The position numbers were made by a program, and so were the translations under genes. Of a stretch of DNA of 64,000 bases, positions 25,212 to 33,032 are shown piece by piece; the first letter of the stretch is position 1, and every line of letters begins with the position of its first letter. Source of the DNA: Lachnospiraceae bacterium (GTDB lineage: Bacteria; Bacillota; Clostridia; Lachnospirales; Lachnospiraceae); NCBI GenBank assembly GCA_015056765.1, contig SVFQ01000006.1, positions 1 to 64,000 of the forward strand, in the 5' to 3' direction. The notes under the pieces were generated by a model. That model saw nothing but the letters and a program-made list of their open reading frames with translations. It made no database searches and was not told where the DNA came from.

Positions 25212-26390
25212 ATGAGTGTTAAGAATTCGTATAGAACGTTTGCTATTACAACTGCTATGATGGTATTAACTGGTTGTGGCCAACAGGCTGTAGATGTAGC
25301 GGTTGAGCCGCCAATGGCGGTAGAGACGGTAGCGGAGACTACCGCTGAGTATGCCAGTAGTGAAAGCGTAGAAACAGAGACTCTGCAGGATACTAAATTC
25401 GATATTACACTGGCTTTTGCCGGAGATATCAGTTTTGATGATAATAGTGCGGTGATGCAGAATTATTTTGCACAAGGGTCTGTATTATCTAACGTGATAG
25501 ATGCCAGATATATCGAAGAGATGAATCAAGCAGACTTAATGTGGATAAATAATGAGTTCTGCTATAGCCTGCGTGGAAATCCCTTGCCCAATAAGATGTA
25601 CACCTTTAGAGCGAATCCGGAGCATGTCGGCATGTTACAGGAAATGGGCGTAGACGTAGCGGGACTTGCTAATAACCATATTTATGATTTTGGGAAGGAT
25701 GCTTTTCTGGATACATTGGATACCTTGGATGGGGCTGGAATCCCCTATGTAGGCGCAGGACATGACTTGACGGAAGCTATGTCTCCGGTGTATTTGGAGG
25801 CAGATGGTGTGACGATTGCGTATGTGGCTGCCTGCAGAGCTGAAAAGTATAAGATGACACCACAGGCGACAGAGACAGAACCTGGCATCCTAAGGTGCTA
25901 TGATAACACTCTTTTCCTAAAGGAAATCAGGGAAGCAGACACAAAGGCAGACATCGTCGTTGCTCTTCCACATTGGGGCACGGAGTATTCTACGAAACTG
26001 GAGGAGGCCCAGACGGTAGGTGCAAAGCAATACATTGATGCAGGAGCAGATGCGGTTATCGGCGCTCATTCCCATTGCATTCAGGGTGTAGAACTCTATA
26101 ATGGAAAGCCTATCGTGTATAGCCTTGGTAATTTCTGGTTCAATGATAAATCTTTGGAAACCATGCTGGTGAAGCTTCATGTGAGTGGAGAGAAGGACCT
26201 AGGGGCTGACTTGCATAGCGCAGAAGATGATACGATTCAAGTAGAGGATATTCGGTTGGAAATCCTTCCGGGTATGCAGTCCGGATGTGCAACGGTCATG
26301 GCAGACGGGGCAGAGAAAGAACGGATTCTTCATTATATAGAGTCTATTTCTCCGGCGCCGATTGCGTTAGAATATACTAGTGACAAATAA
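25212..26390 (+). CDS. CapA-family metallophosphatase-fold lipoprotein
   Basis: 392 residues. The N-terminus is a lipoprotein signal ending in VLTGCGQQ (Cys22). From residue ~60 the PGA_cap/CapA domain is clear: ITLAFAGDISFDD, LMWINNEFCY, GLANNHIYDFG, VALPHWGTEYS, and GAHSHCIQGVELYNGKPIVYSLGNFWF supply the metal-binding Asp, Asn and His residues of the calcineurin-like fold. CapA proteins are linked to poly-gamma-glutamate capsule formation, but most Firmicute homologues lack capBC, and none is here. A role in cell-envelope polymer metabolism outside the membrane is likely; the substrate is unknown. Confidence 0.88.
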   Translation: MSVKNSYRTFAITTAMMVLTGCGQQAVDVAVEPPMAVETVAETTAEYASSESVETETLQDTKFDITLAFAGDISFDDNSAVMQNYFAQGSVLSNVIDARYIEEMNQADLMWINNEFCYSLRGNPLPNKMYTFRANPEHVGMLQEMGVDVAGLANNHIYDFGKDAFLDTLDTLDGAGIPYVGAGHDLTEAMSPVYLEADGVTIAYVAACRAEKYKMTPQATETEPGILRCYDNTLFLKEIREADTKADIVVALPHWGTEYSTKLEEAQTVGAKQYIDAGADAVIGAHSHCIQGVELYNGKPIVYSLGNFWFNDKSLETMLVKLHVSGEKDLGADLHSAEDDTIQVEDIRLEILPGMQSGCATVMADGAEKERILHYIESISPAPIALEYTSDK

Positions 26391-26411
26391 AAGATAGAAT
26401 GGAAAGATAAG

Positions 26412-27056
26412 ATGAAATACAAAACACTTTTTTGGGACCTGGATGGCACTTTGACAGATTCCGGCCCGGGCATTATGAAGTCTGCAGCCTATGCTCTGGA
26501 TAAACTTGGCATAGAGCACGATGCCTGGGAAAAGATGCGCTATTTTGTGGGACCGCCTTTGGTGGTTTCTTTTGGCAAATTTGGCCTGGCCGGGGAAAAG
26601 AATGACGAAGCAATTCGCCTTTACAGAGAGCGGTATCATGAAACCGGTATGTGGGAAAATGAGCCTTATCCCGGAATAGAGGAGCTGCTTCAAAAGTGTG
26701 TGGATGCAGGTTTTCATATGTATGTGGCTACTTCGAAGCCGGAGAAGCTGTCCAAAGAGATTATCGCTAAGTTTGGATTGGATAAGTATTTTGATGAAAT
26801 CGCCGGGGCAACCATGGGTCATGAAAGAGAGACGAAGGAAGATGTACTTCGCTATCTCATGGACCAGATTCCGGAAAAGGATAGCATCGTCATGATAGGA
26901 GATACCATCTATGATGTAGAAGGTGCCAACAAAGTGGGCCTACCTACCATCGGTGTCAGATGGGGATACGGTATCGAAGAAGATATGGTACAGGCTGGCG
27001 TGAAAAAGATGGTGGATACTATGGATGAACTATATGGTTATTTAATGGGAAAATAA
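26412..27056 (+). CDS. HAD hydrolase, phosphoglycolate phosphatase-like
   Basis: 214 residues. HAD motifs are complete: I, FWDLDGTLTDSGPGIM near residue 8; II, VATSKPEK near 107; III, a Lys near RETKED; IV, VMIGDTIYDVEGANKVG near 165. The cap is the small alpha-helical C1 type, as in Gph/PpaX. Such enzymes dephosphorylate small metabolites such as phosphoglycolate or pyrophosphate. It follows the CapA-like gene by 21 bp and precedes the Dabb gene by 32 bp on the same strand. Confidence 0.9.
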   Translation: MKYKTLFWDLDGTLTDSGPGIMKSAAYALDKLGIEHDAWEKMRYFVGPPLVVSFGKFGLAGEKNDEAIRLYRERYHETGMWENEPYPGIEELLQKCVDAGFHMYVATSKPEKLSKEIIAKFGLDKYFDEIAGATMGHERETKEDVLRYLMDQIPEKDSIVMIGDTIYDVEGANKVGLPTIGVRWGYGIEEDMVQAGVKKMVDTMDELYGYLMGK

Positions 27057-27088
27057 CCTGGAGATAAGATAAAAAGGAGGAATGAGAT

Positions 27089-27391
27089 ATGGTAAAGCAC
27101 GTGATTCTATGGACTCTGAAAGATGAGTATTCAGGCGCCCAAATGGAACAAATCAAAGCAGATATTAAGTCCGGTCTGGAAGGACTCAAGGGACAAATCC
27201 CGGGGCTTGTTGATATTCAGGTAAATATCAATGGCTTATCTTCTTCTAACGCAGACTTGATGCTGGACTCTACTTTTGAAGATGAGGCAGCCTTGAAAGG
27301 GTATGCAGTACATCCCGCCCATGTGGCAGTTGCAGATGGCAAGGTAAGACCATTTACTGCCAGCAGAGTGTGCTTGGATTACGAGATCTAA
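27089..27391 (+). CDS. Dabb (stress-responsive alpha/beta barrel) protein
   Basis: 100 residues, the usual size of a single Dabb domain. VKHVILWTLKDEYSG is the typical first strand (MVKHIVLWKLK), and DLMLDSTFEDEAALKGYAVHPAHVAVADG matches the central DLVLxxxFxxxxALxxYxxHPxH motif. These dimeric ferredoxin-like proteins have varied or unknown roles. Strong AAAAGGAGG precedes the ATG. A terminator follows. Confidence 0.93.
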   Translation: MVKHVILWTLKDEYSGAQMEQIKADIKSGLEGLKGQIPGLVDIQVNINGLSSSNADLMLDSTFEDEAALKGYAVHPAHVAVADGKVRPFTASRVCLDYEI

Positions 27392-27426
27392 AGTGGACAT
27401 ATTTGAAATAAAATGATGGAATACAT

Positions 27427-27462
27427 AAGGCTACAGGAGGTTAAGACTTCTGTAGCTTTTTC
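27427..27462 (+). terminator. intrinsic terminator
   Basis: GGCTACAG pairs with CTGTAGC around an imperfect loop, followed by TTTTTC, about 35 bp after the Dabb gene stop. Confidence 0.8.
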
Positions 27463-27503
27463 ATTTGAAAAATTTTTTTGAGAAAGTTTGAAGATTTTTT
27501 GGG

Positions 27504-28064
27504 ATGTGTTACGTTATATCTAGTGAAAGCAGAAAGGAGGCGGGAAAAATCAATTCAAGAGAAAACTTTATAAGACTTGTAAATCAGTATCAGAATCTGG
27601 TTTTTTCCATCTGCTTGAAACACACCGGTGATTATTTTGTGGCGGAAGATTTGGCACAGGAGACGTTCCTGTCAGCTTACGCACACATGGAGGATTTTGA
27701 CGGAGAAGCAGAGAAAGCCTGGATCTGTCGAATCGCCAGTAACAAAGCTATCGACTACCTGAGACAGGCGGCCAGAAAGAGCATCCCGACGGCAGAAGAA
27801 GATATGCCGGAGGAAGCTACTGCTACAGAAAACGAGCCTTTACAAACCTATTTAAATAAAGAAGTTCTGGAGGAAGTGGAGAAAAAGTGTAATGCGCTTT
27901 CGGAGCCTTATAAAACCATTGCGGTGCAACACTTCTTACAGGGAAAGAAAGCAAATGAGATAGCAGATTTGCAAGGACAGAATCTGAAGACCATACAGAC
28001 GCAAATCTATAGGGCTAGAGAAATGCTACGAAAAACCATAAGAAAGGAGGACCTGACAGCATGA
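27504..28064 (+). CDS. ECF-type RNA polymerase sigma factor
   Basis: Sigma-70 region 2 is evident (LVNQYQNLVFSICLKHTGDYFVAEDLAQETFLSAY, AWICRIASNKAIDYLRQ), then region 4 (LSEPYKTIAVQHFLQGKKANEIADLQ, LKTIQTQIYRAREMLRK). The start is uncertain. ATG 27504 has no good ribosome site, whereas AAAGGAGG at 27533-27540 lies 8 nt before an ATC codon at 27549; homologues start close to that point (NSRENFIRLV). Either the ATG is used with a poor site or the true start is a rare AUC codon, giving 171 residues. The stop overlaps the next ORF by 4 nt (ATGA), so the putative anti-sigma gene is translationally coupled. Confidence 0.9.
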   Translation: MCYVISSESRKEAGKINSRENFIRLVNQYQNLVFSICLKHTGDYFVAEDLAQETFLSAYAHMEDFDGEAEKAWICRIASNKAIDYLRQAARKSIPTAEEDMPEEATATENEPLQTYLNKEVLEEVEKKCNALSEPYKTIAVQHFLQGKKANEIADLQGQNLKTIQTQIYRAREMLRKTIRKEDLTA

Positions 28065-28468
28065 ATGAATTTGAATATTTAAGTGATGAAGAATTAGAAA
28101 AGTTCATAGCGGATGTGGAAACAGACCTAGTGCAGGCTCCTCCGGGACTATTGGATGGCATCATGGCTAAGGTGGATGCTGATAGCGAAAAAGCGAAACC
28201 ACCGATGAAGACAAAAGAAGAAAAGATTGTAGAGTATAGAAGATTTCGCAAACAGGTCATTGTATCCATGACAGCGTCTATAGCGGCCAGCTTACTTCTT
28301 CCTATAGCACTTTCCTATGTGCCGGAAATGCCTAGAAAGGAAAGACAGATTCCTACACGGGAAGAAATCGTAGGGACACAAGATACCATGACAAAAGAAG
28401 AGTTTTTGAATCGCAACAAGTTAAATTTGTTAGGAGGATGGAATGATGAAACAAAAGAGAAAGAATAG
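28061..28468 (+). CDS. putative anti-sigma-like single-pass membrane protein
   Basis: 135 residues. An acidic N-terminal part (NEFEYLSDEELEKFIADVE) is followed by a basic helix, one membrane segment (VIVSMTASIAASLLLPIALSYV, residues ~67-88) and a short outer tail. Gene order right after an ECF sigma gene, the 4-nt overlap and the cytoplasm-TM-outside layout fit an anti-sigma factor; no zinc-binding ZAS motif (HxxxCxxC) is present, so this is inference. AAAGGAGG precedes ATG. Confidence 0.65.
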   Translation: MNEFEYLSDEELEKFIADVETDLVQAPPGLLDGIMAKVDADSEKAKPPMKTKEEKIVEYRRFRKQVIVSMTASIAASLLLPIALSYVPEMPRKERQIPTREEIVGTQDTMTKEEFLNRNKLNLLGGWNDETKEKE

Positions 28469-28985
28469 AGCATTTGAATTTATATGCGCGTTTCTGCCGG
28501 GAGCAGCAGAATTATATGATGGATTTTTTAAATGCGGATTTAGCCTGATGGTGGTATTCTTTGCCTGCGTGTGGTTCGCCGGAGTATCCGAGACTATGGT
28601 GTCTGGATTGCTTATTGGGGCTATGTGGTTCTATGGCTTTTTCCATGCCAGAAATCTGGCTCACGCAACAGACGAAGAGTTTTATAATATGGAAGACAAG
28701 GCGATCTGGGAAGAAATCGCCGGATTCAGCTTCGGCCTTACGGGACGAAAAGTTCGAATTGGATTTTCCATTGCTTTGATTCTGATTGGCATCAGCATCT
28801 TATGGAACATGCTGATTGATACACTGGTTGCCTGGATTCCGGAAAAGCTTTGGGACTATCTGTATCCAATCCTACAGGATATCCCGAGATTCTTGATTGC
28901 TGTAGTCACCATTATGGTTGGCCTTCGCCTGATTAAAGGTAAAAAGGAGGAAGTATATGGAATCGAAGACAAACAGAATTCATAG
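28443..28985 (+). CDS. membrane protein of the ECF module
   Basis: 180 residues, three or four membrane segments (CGFSLMVVFFACVWFAGV; VSGLLIGAMWFYGFF; IGFSIALILIGISILWNML; FLIAVVTIMVGLRLI). The first residues FICAFLPGAAELYDGFFKCGF resemble TM2/B-box-less scaffold-type proteins often encoded after ECF sigma genes in Lachnospiraceae. It overlaps both neighbours and has AGGAGG upstream. Function unknown; an envelope-sensing role with the sigma/anti-sigma pair is inferred. Confidence 0.7.
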   Translation: MMKQKRKNRAFEFICAFLPGAAELYDGFFKCGFSLMVVFFACVWFAGVSETMVSGLLIGAMWFYGFFHARNLAHATDEEFYNMEDKAIWEEIAGFSFGLTGRKVRIGFSIALILIGISILWNMLIDTLVAWIPEKLWDYLYPILQDIPRFLIAVVTIMVGLRLIKGKKEEVYGIEDKQNS

Positions 28986-29265
28986 AGTAGGAACTCTTAC
29001 AGCCGGCCTTTCACTGGTTGGCTTTGGAGTATTATTCTTACTACATTTGTTTATAAACTTAAATTATGATTTTGTATTTCGACTTTGGCCGGTGGTTCTC
29101 ATCTGCATGGGCTTGGAAATGCTTCTGGCAAACCTGCGAGATCGGGAATACAAGTACGATACAGGATCAGTCATCCTTTTATTATGTCTGATGCTTTTTG
29201 CAACTTGCATGGCAGGAGCAGATATCTGTATTACAGAGTTGACGGAAATGATGTATCATATATAG
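28957..29265 (+). CDS. LiaF/LiaI-like transmembrane protein
   Basis: 102 residues with three membrane segments: LTAGLSLVGFGVLFLLHLF, FRLWPVVLICMGLEMLL, and SVILLLCLMLFATCMAGA. The pattern GxxLIxxGxxFLL...FRLWPVxLIxxGxxxL is that of the LiaI-LiaF-like transmembrane region, linked to envelope-stress control. ATG has AAGGAGG 7 nt upstream and overlaps the preceding gene by 29 nt. It ends the four-gene sigma-factor unit, followed at once by a terminator. Confidence 0.8.
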   Translation: MESKTNRIHRVGTLTAGLSLVGFGVLFLLHLFINLNYDFVFRLWPVVLICMGLEMLLANLRDREYKYDTGSVILLLCLMLFATCMAGADICITELTEMMYHI

Positions 29266-29291
29266 CAGGTGCGCTTAGCACCTGCTATTTT
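29263..29291 (+). terminator. intrinsic terminator
   Basis: TAGCAGGTGC and GCACCTGCTA are exact complements around GCTTA, followed by TTTTAA. The left arm begins at the stop codon of the LiaF-like gene. Confidence 0.88.
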
Positions 29292-29330
29292 AATGTCCTG
29301 CGATAAAGGGACAAATTGAGGAGTATGATT

Positions 29331-30182
29331 ATGTTATATCTAGTGTTGGCAGTGGTCAGCAGCGTGCTGATTTCTGTATTGATGAGAGTATCGGAGAAAA
29401 GTGTGAAGAATCCGATGCTTTTATTTGTGGCAAATTATTTCGTTTGCATTCTGATTTCAATCGAATATATGGGACAGATTACGGTAGACTTACATGCGCC
29501 CAAAATCGGTACTGCGCTGGTTCTTGGCATCTGCAGTGGTATTTTATACCTACTTGGATTTGTGCTTTTGCAGTACAACATCCGTAAAAATGGTGTAGTA
29601 CTTTCTTCTACTTTTATGAGATTAGGTGTGCTGGTGCCTACTGCTATGGCAGTATTGGTATTTCATGAGAAACCAAACGTAACACAGCTCCTTGGCTTTC
29701 TGGTAGCGGTAGCAGCTATCTTGGTAATGAATTTGAAGATGGGGGAAGCGAAAGACCAGAAAGTTTCGGGGATTGTGTGGCTGATTATTCTCCTGCTTAC
29801 AGGAGGGTTTACAGATTCTCTGGCAAACGTATATGATAAAGCCGGTAACCCGGATTTGAAGAATCAGTATCTATTATTTATCTTCTTTGTGGCATTTGTT
29901 TGTAGCGTAATCGGTGCACTTATGCAGGTGAAGAAACAGAAACCTAACTACATGGACTTTGTTTGGGGATTCCTCATCGGTATCCCGAATTATTATTCTG
30001 CTAGATTCCTTCTTTTGTCATTAGGAAAACTACCGGCTATCCTGGTATATCCGGCTTTCAATGTGGCTACCATTTTAGTTGTGACGATTATTGGTGTGAT
30101 TGGCTTCAAGGAGAAACTGGAAAAAAATAAGGTCATTGCTTTGGGTATGATTCTTCTGGCATTGGTACTGTTGAATATCTAA
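29331..30182 (+). CDS. EamA/DMT-family transporter
   Basis: About 283 residues with ten hydrophobic segments in two repeats of five, the layout of drug/metabolite transporters. The first repeat ends in QLLGFLVAVAAILVMNL and the second in KNKVIALGMILLALVLLNI, both typical EamA ends. The start at 29331 is preferred because GAGGAG lies 7 nt upstream; the ATG at 29325 is too close to it and the listed 29316 is a TTG. Substrate cannot be told from sequence. Single gene. Confidence 0.87.
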   Translation: MLYLVLAVVSSVLISVLMRVSEKSVKNPMLLFVANYFVCILISIEYMGQITVDLHAPKIGTALVLGICSGILYLLGFVLLQYNIRKNGVVLSSTFMRLGVLVPTAMAVLVFHEKPNVTQLLGFLVAVAAILVMNLKMGEAKDQKVSGIVWLIILLLTGGFTDSLANVYDKAGNPDLKNQYLLFIFFVAFVCSVIGALMQVKKQKPNYMDFVWGFLIGIPNYYSARFLLLSLGKLPAILVYPAFNVATILVVTIIGVIGFKEKLEKNKVIALGMILLALVLLNI

Positions 30183-30261
30183 TCCGACAGGTATCAGTCA
30201 AGTGATGGCCGATGGTGGAATCTTGAACGGGGTATTGTTACAATAGTAGTGGGGTAAAGAT

Positions 30262-31392
30262 ATGTTCAATAAACATGATATCAACAGAAATGAATGTATG
30301 CTTCGTGGCACTTTGAGAAAGAAAGGCTACGATTGGTGGTGGCATTCTTTTACCGGTAGAGATGTACAGACCGGAGAAGAGAAGCCCTTCTTTATTGAAT
30401 ATTTCCTGTGCAATCCTGCATTGGCGGAAGAAAAACCGATTTTTGGACAGCTTCCTGAGAACCAAAAGATTGGCAAGAGACCATCCTATGTCATGGTAAA
30501 AGCAGGATGCTGGGGTAAAGATGCCATGCAGCTCCATCGCTTTTTCTCATGGAAGGAGACTAGGGTACATTACAATGCACCCTATGAAGTGGAAGCAGGT
30601 GATTGCTACGCCAGCGAGACACATTTAAAAGGTAAAATCCAGATTAAACCAAGCGAAAGCCAGGCGCATCCTGAATGGATGAGTGACAGTGGTCGGATGT
30701 CTTGGGATATTAAGGTGGAAAAGCAGATTGCGTTTAACGTAGGATATGGGGCAAGCAAATTCTTCCGTAGAATCGAAGCCTTTGCTATGTTTTGGCATGC
30801 GGAAGGTATGAAGAGTACTTACAGTGGTATCATTACCTGCGATGGAAGAGATTATGAAGTACTGCCCTCCGGTAGCTATGGCTACGCGGATAAGAATTGG
30901 GGGAGAGATTTTACCAGCCCTTGGGTGTGGCTCACTTCTAATGATCTGGTAAGTAAGGTGACGGGAAAGCGTTTAGAGAATTCCGTCTTTGATATCGGCG
31001 GTGGCAGACCTAAGATTTATTTTTGCCCATTGAATCGTAAACTCCTGGGCGTTATGTACTATGAAGGACAGGAGTTTGACTATAACTTTTCTCACTTCTG
31101 GTTAAAAGTTAAAACGAGATTTGAATTTACAGAAGATGAAGAAATGGTGCATTGGCAGGTGGAACAGGAAAACAAAACATCTGTTATGAAAACAATTATC
31201 TCCTGTAAAAAGGCAGATATGCTTCTGGTGAACTATGAAGCGCCGGATGGAAAGAAGAGGCATAATAGGCTTTGGAATGGCGGCAACGGCAGAGGCACTG
31301 TGGAACTGTACCGCAAAACCAAGGATGGCCTTGAACTCATCGACGAATTGAAGGTGGGCCATGTGGGCTGCGAATATGGAGAATACTGTTAG
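30262..31392 (+). CDS. tocopherol-cyclase-like / lipocalin-like protein
   Basis: 376 residues, soluble, no signal peptide, rich in Trp and beta-strand pattern. LRKKGYDWWWHSFTGRDVQTGEEKPFFIEYF at the start and GSYGYADKNWGRDFTSPWVWLTSNDL near residue 215 recall the tocopherol cyclase family (GxxYxxKNWG then WxWLQ). In plants that enzyme closes the chromanol ring; bacterial and anaerobe homologues have no established role and probably do not make tocopherol. The gene stands between the transporter and the serine dehydratase genes without clear linkage. Alternative reading: a generic AttH/lipocalin-like hydratase-type fold. Confidence 0.55.
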   Translation: MFNKHDINRNECMLRGTLRKKGYDWWWHSFTGRDVQTGEEKPFFIEYFLCNPALAEEKPIFGQLPENQKIGKRPSYVMVKAGCWGKDAMQLHRFFSWKETRVHYNAPYEVEAGDCYASETHLKGKIQIKPSESQAHPEWMSDSGRMSWDIKVEKQIAFNVGYGASKFFRRIEAFAMFWHAEGMKSTYSGIITCDGRDYEVLPSGSYGYADKNWGRDFTSPWVWLTSNDLVSKVTGKRLENSVFDIGGGRPKIYFCPLNRKLLGVMYYEGQEFDYNFSHFWLKVKTRFEFTEDEEMVHWQVEQENKTSVMKTIISCKKADMLLVNYEAPDGKKRHNRLWNGGNGRGTVELYRKTKDGLELIDELKVGHVGCEYGEYC

Positions 31393-31421
31393 AAAAAAAT
31401 ATATTAGTTGGTAGGAAGTAA

Positions 31422-32078
31422 ATGAATTTATTTGACATCGTAGGACCTGTTATGGTAGGTCCCTCCAGCTCTCATACAGCGGGAGCAGTAAAAATCGGAT
31501 TAGTGGCACGGACTCTATTGGGAGAGGACGTAGCGAAAGCTGAGATTTTGTTCCATGGTTCTTTTCTGGCTACGGGTAAGGGCCATGGTACGGATAAAGC
31601 CATTGTAGCAGGGCTTCTTGGATATACGCCGGATGATAAGCGTATTCCAAATAGTCTGGAACTGGCAAAGCAGGCAGGGGTTAGCTGCGTCTTTGGCAGT
31701 ATAGACCTGGGAGACGCTCATCCAAATACGGTGAAGCTGCACCTGGTAGGTGTATCCGGGAAGATGATGGATATGATGGCGGCTTCAGTAGGCGGTGGTC
31801 GCATCAGTGTCAGTGAAATTGATGGCATGACGGCACACTTTAGCGCGGAGTATCCCACATTGATTGTAAGAAATGAGGATAAGCCCGGTCTGGTAGCCAA
31901 TGTAACTGCTTTATTACAGGAGTATCAAATTAACATTGCTACGATGCAACTTTATAGAAGTGGTAGGGGAGACCAGGCGGTCATGGTCATCGAGTGTGAT
32001 GAACAGGTGCCGGATTGTGTAGCAGTTGCGTTGAAGCAGTTGGATGGCGTGAGGGATTTGACCTATTACCCGGGATAA
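31422..32078 (+). CDS. sdaAB: L-serine ammonia-lyase, beta subunit
   Basis: 218 residues. FDIVGPVMVGPSSSHTAGA at the N-terminus is the serine-binding SSSHT motif of iron-sulfur L-serine dehydratases. FHGSFLATGKGHGTDKAIVAGLLGY follows. The C-terminal ~75 residues form an ACT domain (LIVRNEDKPGLVANVTALL). Together with the alpha subunit downstream it deaminates L-serine to pyruvate and ammonia in the cytoplasm. The two-gene arrangement beta then alpha is standard in Firmicutes. Confidence 0.96.
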   Translation: MNLFDIVGPVMVGPSSSHTAGAVKIGLVARTLLGEDVAKAEILFHGSFLATGKGHGTDKAIVAGLLGYTPDDKRIPNSLELAKQAGVSCVFGSIDLGDAHPNTVKLHLVGVSGKMMDMMAASVGGGRISVSEIDGMTAHFSAEYPTLIVRNEDKPGLVANVTALLQEYQINIATMQLYRSGRGDQAVMVIECDEQVPDCVAVALKQLDGVRDLTYYPG

Positions 32079-32102
32079 TCTGAAAAATAGTAAGAAGAGT
32101 TT

Positions 32103-32122
32103 TCCTCCACGTAAGTGGAGGA
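32103..32122 (+). promoter_or_regulatory. short hairpin between sdaAB and sdaAA
   Basis: TCCTCCAC and GTGGAGGA around GTAA. The right arm contains an anti-16S-like GGAGGA, but it lies 17 nt before the sdaAA ATG, too far for a normal ribosome site. It could tune relative translation or stabilise the mRNA. Confidence 0.4.
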
Positions 32123-32139
32123 TAGAAAGATAGATATAT

Positions 32140-33006
32140 ATGTATAAATCATTAGAAGAAATAAGGGAAGCAATAGAGAAATCCGGTAAGCCTTTCTGGC
32201 AGGTGGTGCAGGAAGAGGACTGTAAAGAGTCCGGCATCACCATAGAGGAGTCTTTTGCTAAGATGCAGGCCATGTATCAAGCTATGAAGGATTCCAATGA
32301 AGAGTACGAAGATGGACTGAAGTCTGCCAGCGGGCTGGTAGGTACAGAAGGTGCCAAGATTCGTAAGGCAAGAGAAGCGGGAAAACTGACCTGTGGTGAT
32401 TTCGTGGCGGCGGTCATGGAAAAAGCACTTCGTATCAGTGAAAGCAATGCCTGTATGAAGCGAATTGTAGCAGCTCCTACAGCAGGATCCTGCGGCGTAG
32501 TACCGGCGGTGCTGTTAAGTATACAGGAAAAGAATGGCTATTCTGATGAGGAGATGACGAAGGCTTTGTATGTAGCTGCCGGTATCGGCGGCGTTATCGC
32601 TTACAGAGCAAGTCTTTCCGGGGCAGAAGGGGGATGCCAGGCAGAGATCGGTTCTGCGTCCTCTATGGCAGCAGGAAGTATGGCATACCTTTTGGGCGGA
32701 ACTGCAGAGCAAATCGGACATGCAGCAGCAATTGCCATGAAAGGCCTGTTGGGGCTGGTGTGTGATCCTGTGGCAGGCCTGGTAGAAGTGCCCTGCGTGA
32801 AGCGAAATGTCATCGGCTCTGTGAATGCAGTGACTTCTGCAGATATGGCCCTGGCCGGCATTGAAAGTCAGATTCCACCGGACCAGGTATTTGACGCTAT
32901 GAAGTGCGTAGGTAGGTGCTTAAATCCAGATTTAAGAGAAACGGGAAAGGGCGGACTTGCCGCAACTCCTGCAGGAATTGAAATCGCAAAGAGTATGAAG
33001 ATGTAA
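32140..33006 (+). CDS. sdaAA: L-serine ammonia-lyase, alpha subunit
   Basis: 288 residues, the usual length. Cluster-binding and active-site segments are present: APTAGSCGVVPAVLL near residue 110, SLSGAEGGCQAEIGSASSMAAG near 155, and DPVAGLVEVPCVKRN near 208, giving the Cys ligands of the oxygen-sensitive [4Fe-4S] cluster. Together with sdaAB it forms the L-serine dehydratase, consistent with an anaerobic fermenter. The ribosome site is weak (GAAAG), with a hairpin upstream. Confidence 0.96.
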   Translation: MYKSLEEIREAIEKSGKPFWQVVQEEDCKESGITIEESFAKMQAMYQAMKDSNEEYEDGLKSASGLVGTEGAKIRKAREAGKLTCGDFVAAVMEKALRISESNACMKRIVAAPTAGSCGVVPAVLLSIQEKNGYSDEEMTKALYVAAGIGGVIAYRASLSGAEGGCQAEIGSASSMAAGSMAYLLGGTAEQIGHAAAIAMKGLLGLVCDPVAGLVEVPCVKRNVIGSVNAVTSADMALAGIESQIPPDQVFDAMKCVGRCLNPDLRETGKGGLAATPAGIEIAKSMKM

Positions 33007-33032
33007 CGGGAAAGGACAAGGAAAAAGAAAAC

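Noticed and set aside
32103-32140. Ribosome site sequestration switch upstream of sdaAA
   Set aside because: The GGAGGA in the hairpin is 17 nt from the ATG, too far to be its ribosome site; kept only as a hairpin.
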